DNA of 64,000 nucleotides from Anaerolineales bacterium (GTDB lineage Bacteria; Chloroflexota; Anaerolineae; Anaerolineales; JABWBV01): NCBI GenBank assembly GCA_020634875.1, contig JACKAX010000007.1:1-64000 (forward strand), in the 5' to 3' direction. Below the pieces are notes generated by a model. That model was not told the DNA's origin, searched no databases, and was given only the letters and a program-made list of their open reading frames with translations. The position numbers and the translations under genes are program-made. Shown in pieces: positions 22,721 through 31,827 of the stretch (the stretch's first letter is position 1; each line of letters begins with the position of its first letter).

Positions 22721-25075
22721 TCATTCGAACTGCCCGATCATTTCAGGCTGCACATCTTCTAGGGCAAACCACCGCTCGCAATTAAGGCACTGAGCCTTAT
22801 CTTTGCTTGCAATGACTAACATCCCAGAACAATGCGGACACGGCATCGAAATGGGTTTTTTCCACGAGGTGAAATCGCAAGCTGGATAATTGGCGCACCC
22901 GTAAAACGTCCGCCCCTTACGGGTTTTGCGCTCGATCAGATCGCCTCCGTCTTTCGGACACGCGACCCCGATCTTATCCAGAATCGGTTCCGTATACCGA
23001 CATTCCGGGAAGCCACTACAACTGATAAATTTGCCAAATCGTCCCACGCGGATCACCAGTTCGTGCCCACTTTCCGGGCACTTGCGCCCAACGGGTTCTG
23101 GCTCCACTTTGACTTCGGGCATGGCCTCGTTGGCATGTTCTACCCGCTGGGAGAAGGGCGAATAAAAATCACGCACGATTTCCACCCATCCCTGTTCTCC
23201 AGATGCGATGCGATCCAGGTCTTCTTCCATGCGGACAGTAAACCCGGTGTCAATAATGTCTGGGAAATAGTCCGCCAGCAAATCGTTGACGGTGTAACCG
23301 ATGTCAGTGGGGATCAGGCGTTTGTTTTCGCGGAGAACATAGCCCCGATCTTGCAGGGTCCCGAGCGTGGGAGCGTAAGTAGACGGGCGTCCGATAGCGT
23401 TTTCTTCGAGGGCGCGGACGAGGGTTGCTTCGGTATACCGCGGCGGGGGTTGGGTGAAATGCTGTTCTGGGAGGAGTTTGACGAGTCTTTGGGTCTGACC
23501 TTCTTCCAGACCGGGCGGAATGCGGGCTTCGGCTTCTTCTTCTACATCTTCATCCTTCGACTCTTCATACACAATCAGAAAGCCCTGGAACCGGATGGTC
23601 GAACCCGACGCCCGAAGCAAATACTCATGCCCGGAAGTTTTCCCGGTGATCTCCACCGATACCGTATCGTACAACGCTGCGGCCATTTGCGAAGCAACAA
23701 ACCGCTGCCAGATGAGCGTGTATAGGCGTAGTTGGTCACGTCCGAGAGAATGCTTGAGTGATTCGGGGGTACGATCCACCGCCGTCGGGCGGATGGCCTC
23801 ATGCGCTTCCTGTGCGTTGCGGGCGCGAGTACGGAACTCGTTGGGCGTCTCCGGCACGAACCCCGCTCCGTAACGACGGGTGATGTAGTCCTTAGCCTGA
23901 TCCTGAGCAAGTTTAGAGACGTTGGTGGAGTCCGTTCTCATATAGGTGATCAATCCCGTACTGCCCCCTTCGCCAAGGTCAATGCCTTCATATAGTTGTT
24001 GGGCCAGCGCCATCGTACGTTTGGCGGTATACCCCAACCGTCGGGAGGCCTCCTGCTGGAGCGTGCTGGTAATGAAGGGCGGGGCAGGACTGCGTTTACG
24101 TTCGCCCTTTTTGATGCGGGAAATGGTATACGCTGCTTTTTTGAGGTCGGTAACGATAGGGGTCACATCCCGTTCGGTGCTCAGAGTCAGGTCTTCCCCG
24201 TCTATTTTTTGCAAACGCGCGATGTAGGATTTTTTGCCACCTTGCGGGAGCAGTTCGGCATCAATGGTCCAGTATTCGACCGGGACAAAAGCTTCAATTT
24301 CGCGCTCGCGTTCCACGATCATGCGGAGGGCGACAGATTGCACCCTTCCCGCGGATAACCCGCCCCGGACTTTACGCCACAAAATCGGGCTGAGGCTGTA
24401 TCCCACCAGCCGGTCGAGAATGCGCCGCGCCTGTTGAGCATCCACGAGGCACAGGTCAATTTTCCGGGGTTGGGAGAAGGCTTCTTCAATGGCAGGCTTG
24501 GTGATTTCGTTAAAGACGACGCGCCGCGTGCGGGCAGGGTCAATTTCGGCGGCTTCCATAAGATGCCAGGCGATGGCCTCCCCTTCCCGGTCAGGGTCGG
24601 TGGCGAGGTAGACTTCCACAGCGTTTTCGGCTAGAGACTTGATCCTTTTGACCAGGTCGCGTTTTTCGTTCGGGACGCGGTATTTGGGTTCAAAATTGTG
24701 CTCGACATCCACGGAGAGTTGGGATTTAAGCAAGTCGCGAACATGTCCCACTGAGGCTTCTACTTTATAGTCCTTCCCTAAATAACGCCCGACAGTTTTG
24801 ACTTTCGCGGGGGATTCGACGATAACGAGTTTACCCTTCCGCGGGGTGGTTTTCCCCGTTTTGGCGGTAGATTTCCCGCGGGGCGCGGTTTCCGGCGGGG
24901 TCAGACCCTCGTGCGCGGGGGTGCGTCCCATGCGGAATAACGCCGTCCCGCAGACTGGGCAAACCCCACGCGTGGTTGGGGTCCCGTTCGCGGTAAAGGT
25001 CGCCTCAGGGTTGGCGATTTCGCGTTTGGTTTTACATTTAAAACAATAGGCTTCCAAAACAATTACCTCATTCAC
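22721..25075 (-). CDS. topA: DNA topoisomerase I with N-terminal zinc-ribbon extension
   Basis: 784 residues. Type IA topoisomerase relaxing negative supercoils. The Toprim domain begins GKLVIVESPAKVKTVGRYLG and has DPDREGEAIAWHL; the catalytic tyrosine is in GLITYMRTDSTNVS; then QEAHEAIRPT and IGRPSTYAPTL. The C-terminus has three four-cysteine zinc ribbons (CPESG..C, CPKDGG, CPHCSGML...CLNC). Unusual is the first 50 residues: EAYCFKCKTKREI ... GVCPVCGTALFRMG, a CxxC-CxxC ribbon of the DUF5679 type that is normally a free small protein, joined by a basic Lys/Thr linker. The start is a GTG at 25075. It follows dprA, the common dprA-topA pairing. Confidence 0.96.
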   Translation of the reverse strand: MNEVIVLEAYCFKCKTKREIANPEATFTANGTPTTRGVCPVCGTALFRMGRTPAHEGLTPPETAPRGKSTAKTGKTTPRKGKLVIVESPAKVKTVGRYLGKDYKVEASVGHVRDLLKSQLSVDVEHNFEPKYRVPNEKRDLVKRIKSLAENAVEVYLATDPDREGEAIAWHLMEAAEIDPARTRRVVFNEITKPAIEEAFSQPRKIDLCLVDAQQARRILDRLVGYSLSPILWRKVRGGLSAGRVQSVALRMIVEREREIEAFVPVEYWTIDAELLPQGGKKSYIARLQKIDGEDLTLSTERDVTPIVTDLKKAAYTISRIKKGERKRSPAPPFITSTLQQEASRRLGYTAKRTMALAQQLYEGIDLGEGGSTGLITYMRTDSTNVSKLAQDQAKDYITRRYGAGFVPETPNEFRTRARNAQEAHEAIRPTAVDRTPESLKHSLGRDQLRLYTLIWQRFVASQMAAALYDTVSVEITGKTSGHEYLLRASGSTIRFQGFLIVYEESKDEDVEEEAEARIPPGLEEGQTQRLVKLLPEQHFTQPPPRYTEATLVRALEENAIGRPSTYAPTLGTLQDRGYVLRENKRLIPTDIGYTVNDLLADYFPDIIDTGFTVRMEEDLDRIASGEQGWVEIVRDFYSPFSQRVEHANEAMPEVKVEPEPVGRKCPESGHELVIRVGRFGKFISCSGFPECRYTEPILDKIGVACPKDGGDLIERKTRKGRTFYGCANYPACDFTSWKKPISMPCPHCSGMLVIASKDKAQCLNCERWFALEDVQPEMIGQFE

Positions 25076-25174
25076 GTTATGTCAGGTGCGACGCACTTCT
25101 GAGCAATTCTTGCTCTGCTCCGAAGTTTTTTGGCTGGTTTTGCTCCAGGGCCAAATGCGTTGCACTTGGTTCAA

Positions 25175-26293
25175 TCATTCATAACCCGTTTTATACATTG
25201 CCTGCTCTTCTCGTACGGCCTGATACTGCATCCCGCCCATTTGGCGCACCATGCCTTTAAGTTCCATCATGGTCAACGTCGCCGTAATTTCTTTGATAGG
25301 AAGTTGCGCTTGCACACTGATTTCGTCTACATGTAATGCTTCGTTGCGAATGAGTGCAAGAATCCGGGTTTCTAAATCGTTAGCAGGCAAAGCCGCTCGG
25401 GCCTCACGTTGTTGAACCGCGCGCCCCAGGTCGAGGGCTTCCAGCACTTCCTGCGGGCTGAGCATTGGACGTGCGCCTTGCTGAATGAGCTGGTTGGTGC
25501 CCTGACTCTGGGGGGCAAAAATACTTCCAGGCACAGCAAAGACCTCGCGTCCCTGCTCCGCGGCAAATTCGGCAGTAATTAGTGCCCCGCTCTGACGACT
25601 GGCTTCAATTACCACAGTCGCCATTGCCAACCCGGAAATGATGCGGTTACGCGGGGGGAAGTTGGCCGCTTCAGGGGGGGTTCCCAGTGCGTAATCGCTG
25701 ACAACGGCTCCGCTTTGCATCATGTCTTCGGCTAGCTTACGATTTTCAGGCGGGTACAAGTTATCCACACCACTCCCTAAAACAGCAATGGTGCGTCCGC
25801 CCGCTTTAAGAGCGGTTTGATGGGCGACTGAGTCGACCCCTCGGGCGAGGCCGCTCACAATGGTGACACCGTTATGAGCGAGAACTGTTGCCAGTTGCTC
25901 AGCGACTTGCTTGCCGTATGTGGTTACCCGACGCGTACCGACAATCGCGACCGCCCACTCATCCACTTCGGTCAGGGTACCGCGCACGTACAGGATCGGC
26001 GGGGGCTGGTCAATCTCTTGCAGGCGGCGAGGGTATTGGGGATCATCCCAAGTCAGGGCAGTGACGTTAGAGCTGGCCAGTTGGGTGCCAATGAGGGCAA
26101 GATCAACCCCTGTACGTAGTTGGATCAAATTTTGGATGACTTTTTCACTTAATCCGCAAGAACGCAATTCTCGTTCTGACGCGTGCCAGGCTGTTTTAGC
26201 ATCCCCAAAATAGTTCAGGAGTTGCCGAAACCGCACAGCGCCGATTCCGCGAGCCATATTAAGACCAATCCAGTACAGTTTTTCTTCGTTCAA
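25175..26293 (-). CDS. dprA: DNA-processing protein DprA
   Basis: 372 residues. DprA binds incoming single-stranded DNA during natural transformation and loads RecA. The N-terminal helix-hairpin region (GIGAVRFRQLLNYFGDA) precedes the Rossmann-like core: VAIVGTRRVTTYG, VSGLARGVDSVAHQTALKAG, VLGSGVDNLYPPEN, FPPRNRIISGLA and VIEASRQSGALITAEFAAEQ. The C-terminal winged helix (ILALIRNEALHVDEISVQAQ) is the usual DprA tail. The start is a TTG at 26293 preceded by GAGGG; the first residues (NEEKLYWIGLN) match homologues. 99 bp separate it from topA downstream, so the two are likely one transcript. Confidence 0.95.
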   Translation of the reverse strand: MNEEKLYWIGLNMARGIGAVRFRQLLNYFGDAKTAWHASERELRSCGLSEKVIQNLIQLRTGVDLALIGTQLASSNVTALTWDDPQYPRRLQEIDQPPPILYVRGTLTEVDEWAVAIVGTRRVTTYGKQVAEQLATVLAHNGVTIVSGLARGVDSVAHQTALKAGGRTIAVLGSGVDNLYPPENRKLAEDMMQSGAVVSDYALGTPPEAANFPPRNRIISGLAMATVVIEASRQSGALITAEFAAEQGREVFAVPGSIFAPQSQGTNQLIQQGARPMLSPQEVLEALDLGRAVQQREARAALPANDLETRILALIRNEALHVDEISVQAQLPIKEITATLTMMELKGMVRQMGGMQYQAVREEQAMYKTGYE

Positions 26294-26708
26294 AGCCCTC
26301 TACCAAATTTTAGTAAATCATAGATTCATGTAGTTTAGCCCCTCTTAGGCGGAGAAAAGCCCCTAAACTACAACAAATTCGTGATTTACTAAATTTATCT
26401 TCTCCAAAATCCTGGTGAAGTTTCTGGAAGATAATTTTACAAAAGTCTGAAATAGGGAAACAATATCCTTTCCAGAATCAATCTTTATGGCTCTTCCGTT
26501 GCGGGCGGGAGACCCATCTTTTTAAACATGCCGTGTCACAAAAAAGTGGGCAGAGAATACCACACGTTTTTTTCGAGTGTCAAGCGATTCCCAATAAGAA
26601 CCGTAGGCGTTGAGATCGGAATACAAAAACGAAGGGCATTCCCATATATGAAGATGGAAGAAACACCATCCCGCCGAAAGCGATTCCGACAAAAAGAATG
26701 GGGGGTGG
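26294..26708. other. Intergenic region between rimM and dprA
   Basis: Starts with the long palindrome at 26305-26397. The remainder (26400-26708) shows no gene, repeat or clear promoter; trmD and rplS, which often follow rimM, are not here. Confidence 0.6.
26305..26397. repeat. 93-bp palindrome containing a 42-bp dispersed element
   Basis: Outer arms AAATTTTAGTAAATCA / TGATTTACTAAATTTA enclose GTAGTTTAGCCCCT ... AGCCCCTAAACTAC (26330-26371). The inner 42 bp are the same family as 43717-43758: same length, same GTAG/CTAC ends and AGCCCCT motifs. Confidence 0.82.
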
Positions 26709-27266
26709 CTAAGGCATAGAACCTGGAAGCACATGTACCTGCATTTGCTGATTGGAAAGATCCACCCCGAGAAGGACGCCAGGGATGATCGGCAAGAGCA
26801 GTTCGCGTCCATCTGGGAGGCGGATCAGGTACACGTCATTTGCACCGGTGGGCAGAATCTCTTCTAAATGGCCTAAGTCCTGCCCATCTTCGCTAATAAC
26901 GTTCAACCCCAACAATTGATGGTAATAGTACTCGCCTTCAGGGAGTGGAGGAACTTCTGCACGGAGAACGTATACCATCTCATTACGGAGTTCCTCAGCC
27001 TGAGTACGCGTCTCTATCCCGGCCAGGGCCAACAACAACTTTGTTCCTGTCCCTCGGGCCTGACGTACGCGCATAGGCCGGTATTCTTCACCCAGATATA
27101 AAGTTTTTCCAGGCAAAATGCGTTCCGGGAATTCAGTGAGGATAGTCATAGACACTTCCCCACGTACTCCATGCGGTTTGCCCAACTGGCCAACTACCAA
27201 AAAGACAGGCTCACCGGATGGCGAGCCTGCAGGATTTAACGAAGAGGGGTTGGGGTCAGCAGTCAC
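26709..27266 (-). CDS. rimM: 16S rRNA processing protein RimM
   Basis: 185 residues. RimM binds the 30S subunit near S19 and assists 16S maturation. The N-terminal beta-barrel starts VGQLGKPHGVRGEVSMTILT, the family signature, and includes GTKLLLALAGIETRTQAEEL. The PRC-barrel C-terminal half begins EGEYYYHQLLGLNVISEDG and ends LLLPIIPGVLLGVDL. The start is a GTG whose GTGA overlaps the khpA stop, so translation is probably coupled. It is the last gene of ffh-rpsP-khpA-rimM. Confidence 0.95.
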   Translation of the reverse strand: MTADPNPSSLNPAGSPSGEPVFLVVGQLGKPHGVRGEVSMTILTEFPERILPGKTLYLGEEYRPMRVRQARGTGTKLLLALAGIETRTQAEELRNEMVYVLRAEVPPLPEGEYYYHQLLGLNVISEDGQDLGHLEEILPTGANDVYLIRLPDGRELLLPIIPGVLLGVDLSNQQMQVHVLPGSMP

Positions 27267-27499
27267 TTCGGGTCTACCACATCCAGATTGGCCTGTTTGC
27301 CCTCGCGGGCGGCAGCAACGCGCAGGAGCAGACGCATGGCGTTCGCCACCTGGCCCCCTTTACCAATCACGCGCCCCATGTCTTCTTTGGCGACGTTTAA
27401 CTCTAAGTTGGTGGTGCCGCGGGAAAAATGTTCCGAGACAGACACTTGAGAGGGATCGTCTACCAGCGAACGGGCAATATATTCAATCAGGTCTTTCAT
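27263..27499 (-). CDS. khpA: KH-domain RNA-binding protein KhpA
   Basis: 78 residues, the normal size of the YlqC/KhpA family. A single type II KH domain contains the GXXG loop in DMGRVIGKGGQVANAMRLLL. KhpA acts with KhpB/EloR in small-RNA and cell-elongation control in Gram-positive bacteria; the Chloroflexi role is not established. It starts 3 bp after rpsP and overlaps rimM by 4 bp, so it is firmly within the ribosomal operon. Confidence 0.94.
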   Translation of the reverse strand: MKDLIEYIARSLVDDPSQVSVSEHFSRGTTNLELNVAKEDMGRVIGKGGQVANAMRLLLRVAAAREGKQANLDVVDPK

Positions 27500-27502
27500 A
27501 GA

Positions 27503-27847
27503 TTATACAGGCTTGGTTTTAGCGCTGACAGTGCGGGAAGTGGCTGCTTGGGTAGCTTCTTCGAGCAATTGAGCCACATCCTCGCCCTTTTTCATACGTT
27601 CGATGCGGTCAAGCGTGCCACTTGTGCGGAAAACTTGTTCCACACTATCCGACAATTGAGCACCTTTTTTGACCCAGTCATAAACCCGGTCTTCCTGAAC
27701 GACAATGGTTGCCGGTTGGGTGCGGGGGTTGTAGTGGCCAAGAATTTCGAGGAAACGGCCATCTCGGGGGCTTTCTTTATCGGCGGCAACGATACGGAAA
27801 CTGGCCTGACGTTTGGAGCCTACGCGGCGTAAGCGGATACGAACCAT
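27503..27847 (-). CDS. rpsP: 30S ribosomal protein S16
   Basis: 114 residues: MVRIRLRRVGSKRQASFRIV is the conserved S16 start, followed by ADKESPRDGRFLEILGHYNP and RVYDWVKKGAQLSDSV. It has a C-terminal extension of about 30 residues beyond the core (EEATQAATSRTVSAKTKPV), Ala/Thr/Lys-rich, as in many non-enterobacterial S16 proteins. It sits 140 bp downstream of ffh and 3 bp upstream of khpA. Confidence 0.97.
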   Translation of the reverse strand: MVRIRLRRVGSKRQASFRIVAADKESPRDGRFLEILGHYNPRTQPATIVVQEDRVYDWVKKGAQLSDSVEQVFRTSGTLDRIERMKKGEDVAQLLEEATQAATSRTVSAKTKPV

Positions 27848-27987
27848 TAGATATTTCTCCTTGAGATTGTTACTTATATTTTTATGTTTAGTATGATTTA
27901 CTCAGTATTACTATTGCATATTTTGTATGGCGTATTTTGAAGAGAGGGAAAGGACGGAATACGCACTATGCAATATGAGATACAGGG

Positions 27988-29310
27988 TTATCGAAAAATA
28001 TTAGGCAGGCCTTTAAAGCCTGAGTTTTTCATTTGTTGGAGCATTTTGCCCATCTCACGATGCTGTTTGATGAGCCGGTTGACATCTTGAACATCCGTGC
28101 CGGAGCCTTTGGCAATGCGACGGCGACGGTTGGCATTGAGAATTTTGGGGTGACGGCGTTCTTGCAAAGTCATCGAACTGATGATGGCCTCAGTGAGCTT
28201 GAGCTGTTTTTCCATATCCTGCGGGTTAACTTGGCGGGCAAGTTGCCCCATTTGACCGGGCATCATTTCCAACAATTGTCCAATGGGGCCTAACCGGCGG
28301 ATCATCTTTAATTGATTGATGAAATCTTCCAGCGAAAACTCCCCGGCCATTAACTTGGCAGCTTGCTCTTCAGCGGCTTTCTGGTCGAGAGCTGATTCCG
28401 CCCGTTCGATCAAGCCAATGATGTCACCCATTCCAAGGATACGGGAGGCCAGACGTCCAGGGTCGTAAACTTCGATCCCGTCGAGGGCTTCACTCGTCCC
28501 CAAGAACTTGATCGGAACGCCGGACACTGCGCGAATGGAGATGGCCGCGCCCCCTCGCGCATCGCCGTCCATCTTCGTCAGGATCAGACCGGTGATTGGC
28601 ACAACTTCGCGAAAACCTTTGGCAATATTGACTGCTTCTTGCCCGATCATCGAGTCGACAACCAACAAGATTTCCACCGGACGAACCAACCCATTGATGG
28701 CTTGAACTTCGTTCATCAGTGCTTCATCCAATTGGGAACGGCCTGCAGTATCAATGATCACAACCGTGTACCCACCTTTTTGGGCCTGGTCCACCGCCTG
28801 GGCGGACAACTTTGGCGGGGCAACCCCTTCCTGGGCATAGACGGGAACATCCAACCGCTTGCCGAGAACTTGTAGTTGGTTGACAGCAGCAGGCCGGTAG
28901 GGGTCAGCAGCAACAAGCATGACACGTTCACCTTTGGAACGGAGCATTTTCGCCAGTTTGCCCGACATCGTGGTTTTCCCGGAGCCTTGCAACCCGACAA
29001 GCATAATCACGCGAGGCTTAGAACCGCTCAAATTTAGCTTTTCCGTTTCCCCCAAGGTGGCGACCAACTCTTCGTTGACGATTTTGATAACCTGTTGGCC
29101 GGGATTGAGAGCACGGGAAACATCATGTCCAACGGCGCGTTCCCGAATGCGAGCAACGAAATCTTTGACTACACTATAATGTACATCGGCTTCCAGCAAG
29201 GCGCGCCGAACTTCGCGCATAGCTTCATCCACATCGGATTCACGCAGGGTGCCATGGCGACGGAGTTCTTTGAAAACTTCGTTTAAGCGATTAGTCAGGG
29301 TTTCAAACAT
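27988..29310 (-). CDS. ffh: Signal recognition particle protein Ffh (SRP54)
   Basis: 440 residues. This GTPase binds 4.5S RNA and signal sequences to deliver membrane proteins to FtsY. The N domain (MFETLTNRLNEVFKELRRHG) precedes the G domain with VGLQGSGKTTMSGKLA (G1), DPYRPAAVNQL (G2), IIDTAGRSQLDEALM (G3) and LTKMDGDARGGAAIS (G4). The M domain is methionine-rich near its end (LLEMMPGQMGQL ... REMGKMLQQMKNSG) and contains the RNA-binding RRRRIAKGSGTDVQDVN. Start at the ATG at 29310. First gene of the four-gene ribosomal/SRP unit; divergent from degV. Confidence 0.97.
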   Translation of the reverse strand: MFETLTNRLNEVFKELRRHGTLRESDVDEAMREVRRALLEADVHYSVVKDFVARIRERAVGHDVSRALNPGQQVIKIVNEELVATLGETEKLNLSGSKPRVIMLVGLQGSGKTTMSGKLAKMLRSKGERVMLVAADPYRPAAVNQLQVLGKRLDVPVYAQEGVAPPKLSAQAVDQAQKGGYTVVIIDTAGRSQLDEALMNEVQAINGLVRPVEILLVVDSMIGQEAVNIAKGFREVVPITGLILTKMDGDARGGAAISIRAVSGVPIKFLGTSEALDGIEVYDPGRLASRILGMGDIIGLIERAESALDQKAAEEQAAKLMAGEFSLEDFINQLKMIRRLGPIGQLLEMMPGQMGQLARQVNPQDMEKQLKLTEAIISSMTLQERRHPKILNANRRRRIAKGSGTDVQDVNRLIKQHREMGKMLQQMKNSGFKGLPNIFR

Positions 29311-29470
29311 CTCAAAATTGCTTTGTGGGCTTAAAACAACAAATATCCGCCTTTGTTCGGCGGCAAAGGTGCATTTTAGCGTGTGGCTGGGGAATGGTCA
29401 AGGATCGTAACTTAGAAAAAGGGAATGGGTTTAATGGAATGCTTACAAAACTTATTCCAGGAGTGAAATT

Positions 29471-30319
29471 ATGTCCAAAGTTGCAATTATTACTGATAGC
29501 ACCTCCACGCTGCCCAAAGCGCTCATCGAAAAATATCACCTCACTGTCCTCCCGCAGGTTGTCATTTGGGGCGAAGAGATGCAACGCGATGGGGTAGATG
29601 TCCAACCCACCGAGTTTTACAAGCGGCTGGCTGCTTCCAAAGTCTCCCCGACCACATCTCAGGCTACCGTTGCCAGTTTTAAAGATGCCTACGAAAAATT
29701 ACACGGGGAAGGGTATGATATTCTGTGTATACTTCTTTCTAATAAATTATCCGGGACGATTGGTTCGGCAATTCAGGCCAAGGAAATGGTTCCCGACGCA
29801 AAAGTCGAGGTTGTCGACTCGCTTTCAGTCGCAATGGCTTTAGGTTTTCAGGTGATTGAAGTCGCGAAACTTGCCGAACAAGGAGCCGGTCTGGCGGAAT
29901 GTAAAGCACTGGCGGAAAAAGCCATTTTAGCCACCGGCATCGTTTTGACCCCTGAGACTCTGGAATATCTGCACCGAGGTGGGCGGATCGGGGGCGGAGC
30001 AAAATTCCTGGCAACCGCATTAAACATCAAACCTGTGTTGGAAGTACGGGATGGTCGGATCGAAGCCGTAGAGCGCGTGAGAACCCGCAAAAAGGCTCTG
30101 ATCCGATTGGTAGAAATTGTGGAAGAGCAAATTGGCGGGCGTACCCCTGTACGCCTTTCAGCCCTTCATGCCAATAGTCTCGAGGATGCCCAATTTGTTA
30201 TGGATGAGGCCAAAAAGCGATTGAATCCTATTGAGGCATTTATCTCGGAAGTAAGTCCTGCAATTGGAACACATACAGGTCCAGGGACAGTTGGGTTAGT
30301 TTACATGACAGGAATGTAA
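29471..30319 (+). CDS. DegV family fatty-acid-binding protein
   Basis: 282 residues, full length for the family. DegV/FakB proteins hold a fatty acid for phosphorylation by FakA in Gram-positive bacteria; no FakA homologue lies nearby. The start KVAIITDSTSTLPKALIEKY carries the DST motif; KVSPTTSQAT is the conserved TSQ loop; EVVDSLSVAMALGFQVIEVA and LEYLHRGGRIGGGAKFLATA match the lipid-binding site (RGGRI). GTHTGPGTVGLVYM closes the domain. AGGAG eight bases before the ATG fixes the start. A strong terminator follows. Confidence 0.94.
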   Translation: MSKVAIITDSTSTLPKALIEKYHLTVLPQVVIWGEEMQRDGVDVQPTEFYKRLAASKVSPTTSQATVASFKDAYEKLHGEGYDILCILLSNKLSGTIGSAIQAKEMVPDAKVEVVDSLSVAMALGFQVIEVAKLAEQGAGLAECKALAEKAILATGIVLTPETLEYLHRGGRIGGGAKFLATALNIKPVLEVRDGRIEAVERVRTRKKALIRLVEIVEEQIGGRTPVRLSALHANSLEDAQFVMDEAKKRLNPIEAFISEVSPAIGTHTGPGTVGLVYMTGM

Positions 30320-30337
30320 ATATCAAACCATTGAATC

Positions 30338-30377
30338 AAAAAGCACTCCCCAAAAAATTTCCGGGAGTGCTTTTTTG
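30338..30377 (+). terminator. Terminator of the DegV-family gene
   Basis: AAAAAGCACTCCC / GGGAGTGCTTTTTT, 12-13 bp stem with a 12-base loop and a six-T tail, 18 bp after the stop. Confidence 0.92.
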
Positions 30378-30522
30378 ATCTTTTGGGTGCTACCGTCTTT
30401 GGCTGGAAAAGTGCCGACATTTTAAAGTGCGCGGGATATACATCTCCGCACCTTCAAAATTTCAAGTTCCTATCCTAACTTAATCCCGGTAGAACCATCT
30501 TTGCTTTTGGTTTGACCTATTT

Positions 30523-31827
30523 TTATTCAATCACTTCGTAAAACAATGGCAGGGCATCAACGGGGGCATCCTGCCAAGTATGGGCCGAAAGGAGAATGGT
30601 GCGAGCTTCTTCAAAAGCGGCCAGGGTGTTCGCGTGGATAGTAAAAAGAGGAGAACCCTTTTCGACAAATTCACCAACTTTATGAAGAATTTCAACACCA
30701 ACCGCATGATCAATCGGATCCCCCTTTTTTTCCCGGCCCGCGCCGAGGAAACAAGCAGTTTCACCGACAAGACGGGCGTGAATTCCCGTAAGATACCCGC
30801 TTTGCGGGGCAGAAACTGTTTGGATGAGCGGTGCAACAGGGAATTTTTCGGGATGCACTAAGAAACTGGTATCTCCACCTTGCATTGCGATCAAAGTGTG
30901 GAAACGATTCCACCCTTCCCCATGCGTAAGGGCATTTTCTACTTGTTGGCGGGCAGTTGCCAGGCTAGGAGCAATCTCTCCTATGACAAGCATGTGTGCG
31001 GCAACCACCAAACAATGTTCTCGAAAATCAGCAGGGCCACCACCTTTTAGCGTGTCCAGGGCTTCGCGCAATTCAAGTGTATTCCCTACGGCAAAACCCA
31101 AAGGCTGGTTCATATCGGAAATCAGAGCGATAGCTTTTCTGTTGGCAAGGCGGGCGATTTCAACCATCAGGCGCGCCAGCGTCCGGGCGTCTTCCAAGGT
31201 CTGCATAAACGCACCTAGCCCAACTTTTACATCTAACACGATCGCCTGTGCCCCTGCCGCAAGTTTTTTGCTCATAATCGAGGAGGCGATAAGAGGAATA
31301 GACTGTACTGTGCCAGTTACGTCGCGTAAGGCGTAGAGTTTGCCATCAGCAGGGGCAAGGTCGGCACTTTGACCGGTGAGGACCAGGCCAGTTTCGCCCA
31401 ATTGGCGAATGAATTCTTCCGTCGTGAGGTCGCACCGAAAGCCAGGGATCGACTCTAATTTATCCAACGTTCCCCCGCTAAAACCCAGGCCGCGCCCAGA
31501 CATTTTGCCCACAGGCAAGCCACATGCCGCAACGAGCGGAGCGACAACCAATGAAGTCTTATCGCCTACGCCTCCTGTGGAATGCTTATCCACAGCGAGG
31601 CGCACCACCCCAGATAGGTCGAGGGTTTCCCCGGAGGCTGCCATGGCCAGGGTTAGGGCCGTTGTCTCGTGAGGCGTCATGCCGTTGAGCAGAATCGCCA
31701 TTGCCCAGGCCGAAACCTGATAGTCGGGAATATCCCCGCGCACAAACCCGCGCACAAAGAATTCGATTTCGTCATCCGTCAAAGTTAAGTGGTCACGCTT
31801 TTTTAAAATGATATCAACAGCTCGCAC
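30523..31827 (-). CDS. Pyrimidine-nucleoside (thymidine) phosphorylase
   Basis: 434 residues. It cleaves thymidine or uridine with phosphate to base and deoxyribose/ribose-1-phosphate. Start region AVDIILKKRDHLTLTDDEIE; the signature SGRGLGFSGGTLDKLESIPG is complete; the phosphate loop is DKHSTGGVGDKTSL; KKLAAGAQAIVLDVKVGLGA covers the substrate pocket. The C-terminal domain (AVGVEILHKVGEFVEKGSPL) is the family's biotinyl-like fold. The start is GTG at 31827, six bases after a strong AAGGAGG. It stands alone. Whether it prefers thymidine (deoA) or is broad (pdp) is not clear, so no symbol is given. Confidence 0.94.
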   Translation of the reverse strand: MRAVDIILKKRDHLTLTDDEIEFFVRGFVRGDIPDYQVSAWAMAILLNGMTPHETTALTLAMAASGETLDLSGVVRLAVDKHSTGGVGDKTSLVVAPLVAACGLPVGKMSGRGLGFSGGTLDKLESIPGFRCDLTTEEFIRQLGETGLVLTGQSADLAPADGKLYALRDVTGTVQSIPLIASSIMSKKLAAGAQAIVLDVKVGLGAFMQTLEDARTLARLMVEIARLANRKAIALISDMNQPLGFAVGNTLELREALDTLKGGGPADFREHCLVVAAHMLVIGEIAPSLATARQQVENALTHGEGWNRFHTLIAMQGGDTSFLVHPEKFPVAPLIQTVSAPQSGYLTGIHARLVGETACFLGAGREKKGDPIDHAVGVEILHKVGEFVEKGSPLFTIHANTLAAFEEARTILLSAHTWQDAPVDALPLFYEVIE

